Below, piece by piece: positions 1 through 8,224 of a DNA stretch of 64,000 nucleotides. Made by a program: the position numbers and the translations under genes. The stretch covers positions 62,001 through 126,000 of the forward strand of contig JAWKWL010000006.1 of the NCBI GenBank assembly GCA_041397525.1, written 5' to 3'. Each line of letters starts with the position of its first letter. Positions within the stretch are counted from its first letter, which is position 1. The stretch comes from BOKV01 sp041397525 (GTDB taxonomy: Bacteria > Pseudomonadota > Alphaproteobacteria > Rhizobiales > Rhizobiaceae). The notes below the pieces were generated by a model that made no database searches, had not been told where the DNA came from, and saw only the letters and a program-made list of their open reading frames with translations.

Positions 1-1585
1 CGATGCCTGCGAGATCGTTGGTTTCGGCAAAATCCGCATTGAGATCATAAAGCTCCCACTGATCCTCCTCAAAAGGCGAACCGGGGCGATGGTAGGAAAC
101 TGCCTTCCAGCCATCCATCCAGATGCCCCTGTGACCGAACATCTCGAAATACTGCGGTTTTGCACGGGAGGGCGCTGCTCTGTCTTTCAGACTTGCCGCG
201 AATGAAACGCCTTCAAACGGCATTTGCGGGGTATTGTTGATCATGTCAGGCGGTGTAATACCGATCAATTCCACGAGGGTAGGAACCAGATCGCAAACAT
301 GCGCGAACTGGTGACGTAATTCACCTTTTGCGTCCAATCCCTCAGGCCAATGAATGACCAGCGGATCGCGCACACCGCCGCCGTGAGTATTCTGCTTGTA
401 GCGCCGCAGGGGTGTATTGCTGGCCATGGCCCAACCCCATGGAAAATTGGAGTGCGTGTCCGGTCCGCCAATGTCATCAAGTCGCGCCAGTTTCTTCGAG
501 ACGTCTTCCTGCGCACCATTGTAAGGCCCCATAGCGTTGACGAAGCCAAGTGGTCCGCCCTCCTGGCTTGCGCCGTTGTCAGAAAGCACGATGGTGATCG
601 TGTTTTCCAACTGGCCGGCAACTTCGAGGAACTCAATCAGGCGACCAAGATTCTGGTCGGTATGATCCAACATGGCCGCGAATGCGGCGTTGAGGCGGGC
701 AAAGACGGTGCGTTCATCCTCTGAATGGTCTTGCCATGACTGAACGCCATCGTTGCGCGGGGGCATCTCGGTTTCGGGAGGAACAATGCCCATCGCCTTT
801 TGCCGCTCCAACCGCAGTTCGCGTTCACGGTCCCAGCCATGCACAAATTGATCATGATAGCTTTTGATCAGATCCAATGGCGCCTGATGGGGAGCATGGC
901 ATGCGCCCGGAGCTACAAAGGTGAGCCAAGGCGTATCCGGCAGTTCAGCGATATGGTTCGCGATAAATCCAATTGCATTATCAAACAGGTCTTCGGTCAG
1001 GTGATAGCCGGTCGCAAAGGTTCCTGGCGGATCAACATGTCCATTGTCTCGCACCAGTTCAGGTGAGTATTGGTCTGTCTCGGCATCCAGGAATCCGTAG
1101 AAACGATCAAAACCGCGACCAAGCGGCCAGCCATCAAAGGGTCCGGTTGCACCGCTTTCGGTTAGGGGTGTGACATGCCATTTGCCAACCATGTAGTTTC
1201 GATAACCTGCCGGGCGCAGTATCTCGGCAATGGTACCTGCTTCCTTGCATATCTTGCCACGATATCCAGGGTAGCCGCTGTCAAAATTCGCAAGGCAGCC
1301 CATACCCACCGAATGATGATTCCTCCCGGTCAGCATCGCAGCGCGGGTGGTGGAGCACATGGCAGTGGTATGAAATCCGGTATATCGCAAACCATTGGCA
1401 GCGAGCTTGTCGATAACTGGTGTTCGGATACCTGAGCCATAACAACCGAAATCCGAGAATCCGACGTCATCAAAAAGTACGATCAGAATATTCGGAGAGC
1501 CCTTGTCTGGCCGAATACGCTCTGGCCACCAAGGTTGGGAGTCTTTGGCGTAATTGCTTATCTTGCCTTTGAATTTGTTGGTCAT
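1..1585 (-). CDS. Sulfatase (arylsulfatase family), 3' end outside window
   Basis: Type I sulfatase that should hydrolyse a sulfate ester. The first 528 residues are present and the stop lies beyond base 1. Family marks are the metal-binding aspartates in VLFDDVGFSDFG (about residues 37-48), the formylglycine region FHTTAMCSTTRAAMLTGR (71-88) and the metal-binding SDNGASQEGG (335-344). The modification motif reads C77-S-T-T-R81; the textbook motif has Pro or Ala at the third place. The N-terminus (MTNKFKGKIS) is not a signal peptide, so the enzyme is probably cytoplasmic. GAGAGGG precedes the ATG. It is the last visible gene of the TRAP operon that reads leftward from 4733. The substrate cannot be read from the sequence. 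Confidence 0.9.
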   Translation of the reverse strand, partial: MTNKFKGKISNYAKDSQPWWPERIRPDKGSPNILIVLFDDVGFSDFGCYGSGIRTPVIDKLAANGLRYTGFHTTAMCSTTRAAMLTGRNHHSVGMGCLANFDSGYPGYRGKICKEAGTIAEILRPAGYRNYMVGKWHVTPLTESGATGPFDGWPLGRGFDRFYGFLDAETDQYSPELVRDNGHVDPPGTFATGYHLTEDLFDNAIGFIANHIAELPDTPWLTFVAPGACHAPHQAPLDLIKSYHDQFVHGWDRERELRLERQKAMGIVPPETEMPPRNDGVQSWQDHSEDERTVFARLNAAFAAMLDHTDQNLGRLIEFLEVAGQLENTITIVLSDNGASQEGGPLGFVNAMGPYNGAQEDVSKKLARLDDIGGPDTHSNFPWGWAMASNTPLRRYKQNTHGGGVRDPLVIHWPEGLDAKGELRHQFAHVCDLVPTLVELIGITPPDMINNTPQMPFEGVSFAASLKDRAAPSRAKPQYFEMFGHRGIWMDGWKAVSYHRPGSPFEEDQWELYDLNADFAETNDLAGI

Positions 1586-1605
1586 GAAACCCTCTCGTAC
1601 TAAAG

Positions 1606-1956
1606 TCAGTTTGGATTGCGCAAGGCGCGCCAGGTCCAGAATGCAGTTGCAAGGTCAAGTGCAGCAAAGGCAAGAAGAGCGGCCTCACCCTGTCCATTGA
1701 GTACTAGCAAGGCGAGGCCCACCGCAACGATCACCCTGGTGCCGATAGTCGCACGTATTGCCCGAAGGTCCCCGTGGACGGCGACCTGCCCGTAGAGCCA
1801 GGCAAGGCCCAACAGAATGATTGCGAGAACGGGAACGAAGGGACCACCTGACAGACCAAGCATGCCAAGCACGGGTTTTCCCCCAAAAAGGAATGCCAAT
1901 CCTGCACCAAGTACTAGTATTGCCTGGAAAGCTACAGAACGAGCTGCATTCGACAT
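1606..1956 (-). CDS. Small membrane protein of unknown function
   Basis: A 116-residue protein with about four hydrophobic segments (near 8-28, 40-56, 70-86 and 90-106) and a C-terminal WTWRALRNPN tail. I do not recognise a named family. AGGA stands 7 bases before the ATG. It lies 9 bp after the TRAP large permease gene and 20 bp before the sulfatase, so it belongs to the same transcript. It may be an accessory membrane subunit of the uptake step, but that is only inferred from position. Confidence 0.7.
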   Translation of the reverse strand: MSNAARSVAFQAILVLGAGLAFLFGGKPVLGMLGLSGGPFVPVLAIILLGLAWLYGQVAVHGDLRAIRATIGTRVIVAVGLALLVLNGQGEAALLAFAALDLATAFWTWRALRNPN

Positions 1957-1965
1957 GATTAGATC

Positions 1966-3228
1966 CTAGCTATCGAGAAAAAAGAGCGACAAAAACGGCG
2001 CAAAGGTCACCAGCATCAACACAGCGATCATGATGGCGATGAATGGCACAACTGACAGGCAGACTTCGCGGAAGCGTTGCCTGAAAGCGGTCATGGCAAC
2101 GAGAAGATTCAGCCCAACTGGTGGTGTCAGCAATCCGATCTCCAGATTGATTACCATGATGATCCCGAAATGCACCGGATGGATGCCGAAGCTCTGAGCG
2201 GCCACAAAGAGGATTGGCGCAAGCAAGAGGATTGCCGAAACGACATCAATCAGGCACCCGATCACAAGCAAGGCGATATTCACCGCCAGCAGAAAAGCAA
2301 TCTTCGAATGAACAGCGCCTTGAAGCCATGTAGCGAAGTCCTGCGGAATGCCCTCGATTGCCAGCAATGTCTTGATGGAAAGGGCTACCGCTACAATCGG
2401 GAACAGCGTTCCCAACATCTGCGCGGTTTGCAGACCGACGTCGAAAAAATCCCTGGCGCCCAGTTTCCTGTGAATGAAGACCTCGACCAACAAAGCATAG
2501 CCGACAGCCACTGCCGCCGCCTCGGTGGGCGAGAAATGGCCGGAATAGATTCCACCCAGAAGGATGACTGGAAGTGCCATGGACCATAGGCCATTTCGCA
2601 AGGCGGTGAGCAGCCTCGCCATTTTGAAAGGTGTTCTGGAAATTTTGCGGTTGTTCCAAATGCTGTACACACCTAACACAAGGGTCAGCAGTAGCCCCGG
2701 CATGATGCCTGCCAGGAATAGATCAACGATGGAGGTTTCTGTCACAATTCCATAGATGATCAACGGAATCGACGGTGGGATAATGATTCCTAGCGTTCCT
2801 GCCGAAGTGACAGCTCCCAACGCGAACCGATTTGTGTAACCGGCCTTGAGCAACGCAGGATACATTACGGCTCCAACGGCAATCAGGGTTGCAGGTGATG
2901 AGCCCGAGATTGCCGCGAAAAGCGCGCATGAAAGTATCGTCGCAAACCCAAGACCGCCGGGCAGCCATTCAGTCAAGGCACGGACAATCTCGATCAGACG
3001 TTCAGCGATTGACCCCCGCGACATGAGGGCGCCCGCAATGATGAACATGGGGATTGCCAAAAGGACGGAGTTGTCCATTGAGGTCCAGATGTCTTCTATC
3101 AGATAGACAATCTGACCTTCACCCCAAACGAGATGGACATATGCCGTCGTCGCGAGAAGGATCAGGATCACGCTCTGCCGAAAGAGGAGCAGAACAGCAA
3201 AAAGAGCGAACAGGCCTAGAACCGACAT
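1966..3228 (-). CDS. TRAP transporter large permease (DctM family)
   Basis: A 420-residue, strongly hydrophobic protein with the usual 12-13 membrane segments of the TRAP large subunit, which carries the sodium-driven transport path in the inner membrane. Family marks include GSSPATLIAVG, GTLGIIIPPSIPLIIYG and the late LTPPVGLNLLV motif. Only 3 bp separate it from the small permease gene. It works with the small permease and the periplasmic binding protein to import an organic anion. Given the sulfatase two genes downstream, an anionic sulfate ester is the favoured but unproven substrate. Confidence 0.93.
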   Translation of the reverse strand: MSVLGLFALFAVLLLFRQSVILILLATTAYVHLVWGEGQIVYLIEDIWTSMDNSVLLAIPMFIIAGALMSRGSIAERLIEIVRALTEWLPGGLGFATILSCALFAAISGSSPATLIAVGAVMYPALLKAGYTNRFALGAVTSAGTLGIIIPPSIPLIIYGIVTETSIVDLFLAGIMPGLLLTLVLGVYSIWNNRKISRTPFKMARLLTALRNGLWSMALPVILLGGIYSGHFSPTEAAAVAVGYALLVEVFIHRKLGARDFFDVGLQTAQMLGTLFPIVAVALSIKTLLAIEGIPQDFATWLQGAVHSKIAFLLAVNIALLVIGCLIDVVSAILLLAPILFVAAQSFGIHPVHFGIIMVINLEIGLLTPPVGLNLLVAMTAFRQRFREVCLSVVPFIAIMIAVLMLVTFAPFLSLFFLDS

Positions 3229-3231
3229 CTA

Positions 3232-3711
3232 CTAGGCCTCGCCGCTCTGTGCCGGTTTGGTTTCGGGCACCAGAAAATAGATGAGATGGCGAAGGGCGGC
3301 AGTGGCAAAGGCGTATGGAAAAATGATCTGAACTAGCCACAAAGGTATGTAGATCACCTCCGCCCGATCGTCGAATCTGATCGATTCACTGACAAATTCG
3401 ATCGCATACCAGCACAGGACTGCGAACAATATTGCAGAGATCAGGTCTCCAGCACGGTCGACCCATTTGAAAGGCAGGAAGCTGTCCGCAAAGCTGGGAC
3501 GCAAATGAGCATTTCTACCAACGGCTATGGTCAACCCGAGGATTCCTGCGATGATTGCGCCGAACACCGCGATTTTTTGCGCCCCCCAGATTGCCTGGGA
3601 AAACACTTCCCTGGATACAACATCCGCAAGGAGCAGGCCGCAGGTCACAGCATAGGCTGTGACCGCGACCGCGCCCTCGACGCGAAGGAGTTGCCTGAGA
3701 AAGGCTTGCAT
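3232..3711 (-). CDS. TRAP transporter small permease (DctQ family)
   Basis: A 159-residue protein with four predicted membrane helices, the normal form of the TRAP small subunit. Family marks are DVVSREVFSQAIWGAQKIA near residues 29-47, followed by a second pair of helices that ends in LVPETKP. It sits 20 bp after the binding protein gene and 3 bp before the large permease, in the standard P-Q-M order. The ribosome binding site is weak, which fits translational coupling to the gene in front. Confidence 0.9.
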   Translation of the reverse strand: MQAFLRQLLRVEGAVAVTAYAVTCGLLLADVVSREVFSQAIWGAQKIAVFGAIIAGILGLTIAVGRNAHLRPSFADSFLPFKWVDRAGDLISAILFAVLCWYAIEFVSESIRFDDRAEVIYIPLWLVQIIFPYAFATAALRHLIYFLVPETKPAQSGEA

Positions 3712-3731
3712 GGTGGTTGCAGAGGCTGAGG

Positions 3732-4733
3732 TCAGGAACCGCAGGCCTGCTTTGCAGCCGCTATTCCGTCGGCCACTTCCTGCGACTTTCCACCGGCCTC
3801 GGCAACCATGGCGTCAAGCACGCCACTCGCCGCCTGTTTCCAGCTGGCCAGTTCTTCCGGTGACAATTCTTTCACCGGCACGCCAGCTTCCTTGAGTTTG
3901 CCGAGCATCATGGGTTCTGCTCCAAGGATGCCTTCCGTCAGTTTTGGACCAGCCGCTGTAAACACACCAAGCCATTTCCTTTCCTGTTCGCTCAACTTCT
4001 CCCATGTGCGAGCCGAAACGGCTGCCGTGCCAATCAGGCGCGCGTGATTGGTTACCGTCACATGGGGAGCAACCTTGTGTGTGCCGATTCCAAGTCCGAA
4101 CAGGGTTGGGAACCAGGCCGCATCGACAGTTCCTGTCTGAAGTGCGGGAATGGAATCGGAAGTACCCATCGGAATGCCTGATGTTCCAAGCGCCTTGGCG
4201 AATGCAGCATCAGCGATGGATGGCGCGATGCGCACCTTCTTGCCTGCAAGGTCAGCCGGCGTGGATACCGGTGTCTTGGAGAACAGGACATAGTGCCCGA
4301 CTTCCATCCATGTTAGCGGAACAACACCCGCGCCTTCCATGATGCCGCCCAGGGTATTGGCCAGGTGCTGATAGGTCACGCAGGTTCCCTGGGCATCACT
4401 GTCGAACAGATACGGAGCTGAGGGGATTGCCAGTTCCTCTGCAAGAAGGGTCAATGGCACGTTTGATACAAATGCGATATCGAGGCGGCCTTTGGCCGTC
4501 TGGCGAAGTATTGTCTGTTCGTCACCGGCCTGGGCGTCGAGCAGAAGTTCGATTTTCAGTTCACCGCCGGAAATCTCAGCAATCTTCTCTGCAACACCGG
4601 TAACCCATTTGCCCCATGGCGAACCGGATGGAGCAACCGAACCAAGTTTCAAAACCGTTTCAGCCTGTGCCTGAATTGCAGACAATCCGAGTGCTGCAGT
4701 CATTGCCAGTGCCCTGATAAATCCCGATTTCAT
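3732..4733 (-). CDS. TRAP transporter periplasmic binding protein (DctP family)
   Basis: A 333-residue solute receptor. The chosen ATG gives a clean signal peptide (MKSGFIRALAMTAALG, cleavage near residue 24 after AQA). Reading further upstream would add about 259 residues that lie antisense to the dehydrogenase gene and lack any sense. Typical DctP segments are LKLGSVAPSGSPWGKW, the LAGKKVRIAP hinge and QTGTVDAAWFP. It is the first gene of the leftward operon and starts beside the 4837-4850 palindrome. The ligand is unknown. A TRAP receptor normally binds a carboxylate or sulfonate type anion. Confidence 0.92.
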   Translation of the reverse strand: MKSGFIRALAMTAALGLSAIQAQAETVLKLGSVAPSGSPWGKWVTGVAEKIAEISGGELKIELLLDAQAGDEQTILRQTAKGRLDIAFVSNVPLTLLAEELAIPSAPYLFDSDAQGTCVTYQHLANTLGGIMEGAGVVPLTWMEVGHYVLFSKTPVSTPADLAGKKVRIAPSIADAAFAKALGTSGIPMGTSDSIPALQTGTVDAAWFPTLFGLGIGTHKVAPHVTVTNHARLIGTAAVSARTWEKLSEQERKWLGVFTAAGPKLTEGILGAEPMMLGKLKEAGVPVKELSPEELASWKQAASGVLDAMVAEAGGKSQEVADGIAAAKQACGS

Positions 4734-4937
4734 TCTTTCCTCCCTGTTTTGTCCTTTTCGAAGGCCAATTGCCTTGCGCAGAAACGTGCGCAACTCCTCC
4801 TGCAAACACGCTCGGCCAACATATAAACAAAAATTCTGGACAATTGTCCAATTAAATTGTTTAGTCCGCTTGGGACGCCGGTTCCAGGCAGGCGTTCCAG
4901 GATGGGGACAAGTCTGGCAGACGACAGGGAGGATCGA
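4734..4937. promoter_or_regulatory. Divergent promoter region with perfect 14-bp palindrome
   Basis: This 204-bp gap separates the leftward TRAP-sulfatase operon from the rightward alcohol-oxidation operon. It holds an A+T-rich stretch near 4820-4860 and the perfect palindrome TGGACAATTGTCCA at 4837-4850. A dyad of this kind placed between two divergent operons is a good candidate operator. The TetR-type regulator at 10034 is the nearest candidate protein to bind it. That link is inferred from position. Confidence 0.6.
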
Positions 4938-6554
4938 ATGTCCTACGACTACATCATCATTGGAGGGGGATCGGCAGGCGCAACGATCGCCTCCCGGTTG
5001 AGCGAGGATTCCGGTGTAAAGGTGTGCCTGCTCGAGGCTGGCGGTGGCGGGAATGACATCTTCATTCGTGCACCCATGGGCGTGGTCGCGATGCTGCCCG
5101 GCAGACCCAAGATCAACAACTGGGCATTCGAGACCGAGCCGCAGCCTGGTCTGAACGGACGCAAGGGATACCAGCCACGAGGCAAGGCCCTTGGTGGCTC
5201 GAGTGCAATAAATGCAATGCTCTATGTGCGCGGCCAGAAGCAGGATTATGACAGTTGGGCGGAGCTCGGTTGTGACGGCTGGGCCTGGAAGGATGTCCTC
5301 CCTTACTTCAAGAAAGCCGAAAACAATGTTCGCGGGGGCGATGAGCATCACGGTAGCAGCGGGCCTTTGCAGGTATCCAACCAGAAAGCCCCTCGCCCGA
5401 TCTCCGAGGCTTACATCGAAGCCAGCGGCGAGATGCAGATCCGGCGAACGGAGGATTTCAATACAGGAGACAATGAAGGTGCCGGCTACTGGCAGACCAC
5501 CATTTTTCATTCACCGGAGAAGAATGGTGAGCGCTGCTCAGCTGCTGCTGCATATCTGCTGCCGGTCATGAATCAGCGGTCGAACCTGACCGTTATTACG
5601 AAGGCGCATACCACGAAAATCCTTTTCGCAGGCAAGCGCGCGGTGGGCGTGGCCTACAGACATGAAGGCAAGGACAAGCAGGTGCAAGCAAGCAAGGAGA
5701 TAATCCTGTGTGCCGGCGCATTCCAATCGCCACAAATTCTGCAGTTGTCCGGAGTTGGGCGGCCAGAAGACATTACCCGGCACGGAATCAAGATGGTGCA
5801 TGAATTACCGGGAGTCGGTCAAAACCTGCAGGACCACCTAGACTTCATCATGGGTTACACAACCAGCGATACTGACAATTTGGGTCTTGGCCTGCGTGCA
5901 GGCTGGAAGCTGCTCAAGGAAATCTTCAAATGGCGCAAGGATGGCAACTCAATGGTTGCCTCCTCGATAACGGAGTCTGGAAGTTTCTTCAAAACAGATC
6001 CAAACCTGGATCGTCCCGACGTGCAAACCCATTTCGTGATCTCAATTGTAGATGACCATGCCCGAAAGCTGCATCTCGGCCATGGTTACTCCTGTCACGT
6101 ATGTGTTCTTCGTCCATATTCTCGTGGTGAGGTCTTCCTCAAATCTGCAGATCCGATGGCAGCTCCCGGCATCGATCCGAAGTTTCTCTCTGATAAACGT
6201 GACCTCAAGACGCTCATCAGGGGAGCAAAGATGACACGCGCCGTTCTGGAGTCGCCCGCACTTCGAAAATATAAGAAGAAGGAACTCTTCGGGGTCCACG
6301 ACAATATGACTGATGCAGAGTGGGAAGAGAACATCCGCAATCGTGCGGACACGGTCTATCACCCGGTCGGAACCTGCAAGATGGGCATCGATGACATGGC
6401 GGTGGTAGATCCTCAGTTGAGAGTGCGCGGACTTGAGGGGCTTCGTGTTGCAGATGCGTCCATCATGCCCCTGCTGGTCTCGGGCAATACCAATGCCCCC
6501 TCTATCATGATCGGTGAAAAGTGCGCTGACATGATCAAGGCGGCACACGCCTGA
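4938..6554 (+). CDS. GMC-family FAD-dependent alcohol dehydrogenase (choline dehydrogenase-like)
   Basis: A 538-residue flavoprotein that should oxidise a primary alcohol to an aldehyde. The FAD-binding loop IIGGGSAGATIASRL is at residues 7-21, the GMC signature GKALGGSSAINAMLYVRG at about 80-97, and the C-terminal catalytic region includes HPVGTCKMG and GNTNAPS. The ATG at 4938 is chosen because AGGGAGGA stands just before it and the fold starts at residue 4; an upstream in-frame ATG at 4857 would add 27 unrelated residues. It is the first gene of the rightward operon with an acyl-CoA synthetase and an aldehyde dehydrogenase. Calling it a true choline dehydrogenase is not supported by the context. 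Confidence 0.9.
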   Translation: MSYDYIIIGGGSAGATIASRLSEDSGVKVCLLEAGGGGNDIFIRAPMGVVAMLPGRPKINNWAFETEPQPGLNGRKGYQPRGKALGGSSAINAMLYVRGQKQDYDSWAELGCDGWAWKDVLPYFKKAENNVRGGDEHHGSSGPLQVSNQKAPRPISEAYIEASGEMQIRRTEDFNTGDNEGAGYWQTTIFHSPEKNGERCSAAAAYLLPVMNQRSNLTVITKAHTTKILFAGKRAVGVAYRHEGKDKQVQASKEIILCAGAFQSPQILQLSGVGRPEDITRHGIKMVHELPGVGQNLQDHLDFIMGYTTSDTDNLGLGLRAGWKLLKEIFKWRKDGNSMVASSITESGSFFKTDPNLDRPDVQTHFVISIVDDHARKLHLGHGYSCHVCVLRPYSRGEVFLKSADPMAAPGIDPKFLSDKRDLKTLIRGAKMTRAVLESPALRKYKKKELFGVHDNMTDAEWEENIRNRADTVYHPVGTCKMGIDDMAVVDPQLRVRGLEGLRVADASIMPLLVSGNTNAPSIMIGEKCADMIKAAHA

Positions 6555-6600
6555 CCTCAGAATACATATGCTCGTTGTCCACAATACCAAGGAGAACCCC

Positions 6601-8223
6601 ATGCTTGGGTCCATGATGAACAAGCCGCTGATCATCAGCGATCTAATAAGGCATGCCGCCAAATACCATGGCGATACCGAAATCGTCTCAAAGGAAACAA
6701 CTGGCGAACTTAACGTTACCAATTGGGCCGGGATTGAAGTTGAGGCACGCAAACTGTATGCCGGGCTTTCGGCGCTCGGGATGAAAATCGGAGATCGCGT
6801 TGCCACCATCGCCTGGAACAATCATCGGCACCTGAAGGCCTGGTTTGCCGTTTCAGGCGGCGGCATGGTTTGCCACACGCTGAACCCGCGCCTGTTTCCC
6901 GAGCAACTGGTATTCATCGTCAATGATGCCGCGGACAAGGCCATTTTTTTCGACAAGACATTCATGCCCTTGATCACGGGTACACGACAGCACCTCAAGT
7001 CGGTCGAGCACTTCATTTACATGGGCTCTAGGGATGAAGAGGTAGATGCCGCAGTTCCCGGCGTGGTGTACTTTGATGATCTTGTCACGAACGAGCCCGC
7101 AGATTGGCCAGAGCTGGATGAGAATACACCCTGCTCTCTTTGTTATACCTCCGGTACGACAGGTAATCCAAAGGGAGTGCTCTACTATCATCGTTCAACG
7201 ATGATCCATACCTTCGCGATATCGCTTCCCGATGCGCTGTCCTTGTCATCCCGCGAGGTCATTCTCCCGGTTGTTCCCATGTTTCATGCAAACGCATGGG
7301 GGATTCCGTATGCGGCCGCAATGACAGGTGCAAAGCTTGTCATGCCGGGTCCAGGCCTGGATGGCGACAGCCTGCTTGGCCTCATCGACAGCCAGAAAGT
7401 GACGCTGGCACTGGGTGTTCCAACGATCTGGCAAATGCTGCTCGCTTCTGCCGCCAAAAGCGGATCCGAAATGAAAACGCTGCGGCGCAATGTCATCGGC
7501 GGCTCGGCTGCAGCTCCGTCGATGATCGCCACTTTCCGCGACAAGTATGATTGCGAGACCATCCACGCATGGGGCATGACGGAAACGAGTCCGCTTGGTA
7601 CCGCCAACCAGCTAAAGGGCAAACATGCCGAACTTGATGCCGACACCATTGCGATGCTGCGCATTGGACAGGGCCGTCCTCCGTTCGGCATAGATTTGCG
7701 TATCGTCGATGATGCTGGAAATGCATTGCCGCATGACGGCGAGAGCCAGGGTGCATTGCAAGTCAGGGGTCATTGGGTGGTCGATACCTACTACGGCATG
7801 GAGAAAAGTGCACTGACTGCCGATGGATGGTTCGACACAGGCGATGTGGCAACGATCGATGCCGACGGCTACATGGTCATTCGCGACCGGACAAAGGATA
7901 TCATCAAGTCCGGTGGTGAATGGATTTCGTCTGTCGAACTGGAAAACATCGCTGTATCACACCCGGGCATCGCGATGGCAGCAGCCATTGGCGCAAAGCA
8001 TGAGAAATGGGACGAGCGGCCAGTGATCATCGCCGTGAAAGCCGAAGGTCAGGACCCGTCAGAGGCTGAAATCATCGCCCATTTCGAGGGCAGGATCGCA
8101 AAGTGGCAAATCCCCGATGCTGTGGTCTTTGTTGACGCGATTCCCCTCAACGGTACCGGCAAGATGCTAAAAAACAAGCTGCGCGAAGCCCATGGTGACG
8201 TACTGCTCGCGAAAGGAACCTGA
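6601..8223 (+). CDS. Acyl-CoA synthetase (AMP-binding family)
   Basis: A 540-residue adenylate-forming ligase that should activate a carboxylic acid to its CoA thioester. The P-loop YTSGTTGNPKG is at about residues 182-192, AWGMTETSP follows near 325, and the A8/A10 regions are GDVATIDADGYMVIRDRTKDIIKSGGEWIS (split over about 420-450) and GTGKMLKNKL near the C-terminus. The ATG at 6601 is preferred over one at 6568 because AAGGAGAA lies 5-12 bases upstream. It resembles medium/long-chain fatty acid ligases. In this operon it would take the acid made by the two dehydrogenases. Confidence 0.9.
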   Translation: MLGSMMNKPLIISDLIRHAAKYHGDTEIVSKETTGELNVTNWAGIEVEARKLYAGLSALGMKIGDRVATIAWNNHRHLKAWFAVSGGGMVCHTLNPRLFPEQLVFIVNDAADKAIFFDKTFMPLITGTRQHLKSVEHFIYMGSRDEEVDAAVPGVVYFDDLVTNEPADWPELDENTPCSLCYTSGTTGNPKGVLYYHRSTMIHTFAISLPDALSLSSREVILPVVPMFHANAWGIPYAAAMTGAKLVMPGPGLDGDSLLGLIDSQKVTLALGVPTIWQMLLASAAKSGSEMKTLRRNVIGGSAAAPSMIATFRDKYDCETIHAWGMTETSPLGTANQLKGKHAELDADTIAMLRIGQGRPPFGIDLRIVDDAGNALPHDGESQGALQVRGHWVVDTYYGMEKSALTADGWFDTGDVATIDADGYMVIRDRTKDIIKSGGEWISSVELENIAVSHPGIAMAAAIGAKHEKWDERPVIIAVKAEGQDPSEAEIIAHFEGRIAKWQIPDAVVFVDAIPLNGTGKMLKNKLREAHGDVLLAKGT

Positions 8224-8224
8224 C

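Noticed and set aside
4734..5510. Possible 259-residue N-terminal extension of the TRAP receptor gene
   Set aside because: It lies antisense to the GMC dehydrogenase, crosses the divergent promoter, and the normal signal peptide starts at 4733.
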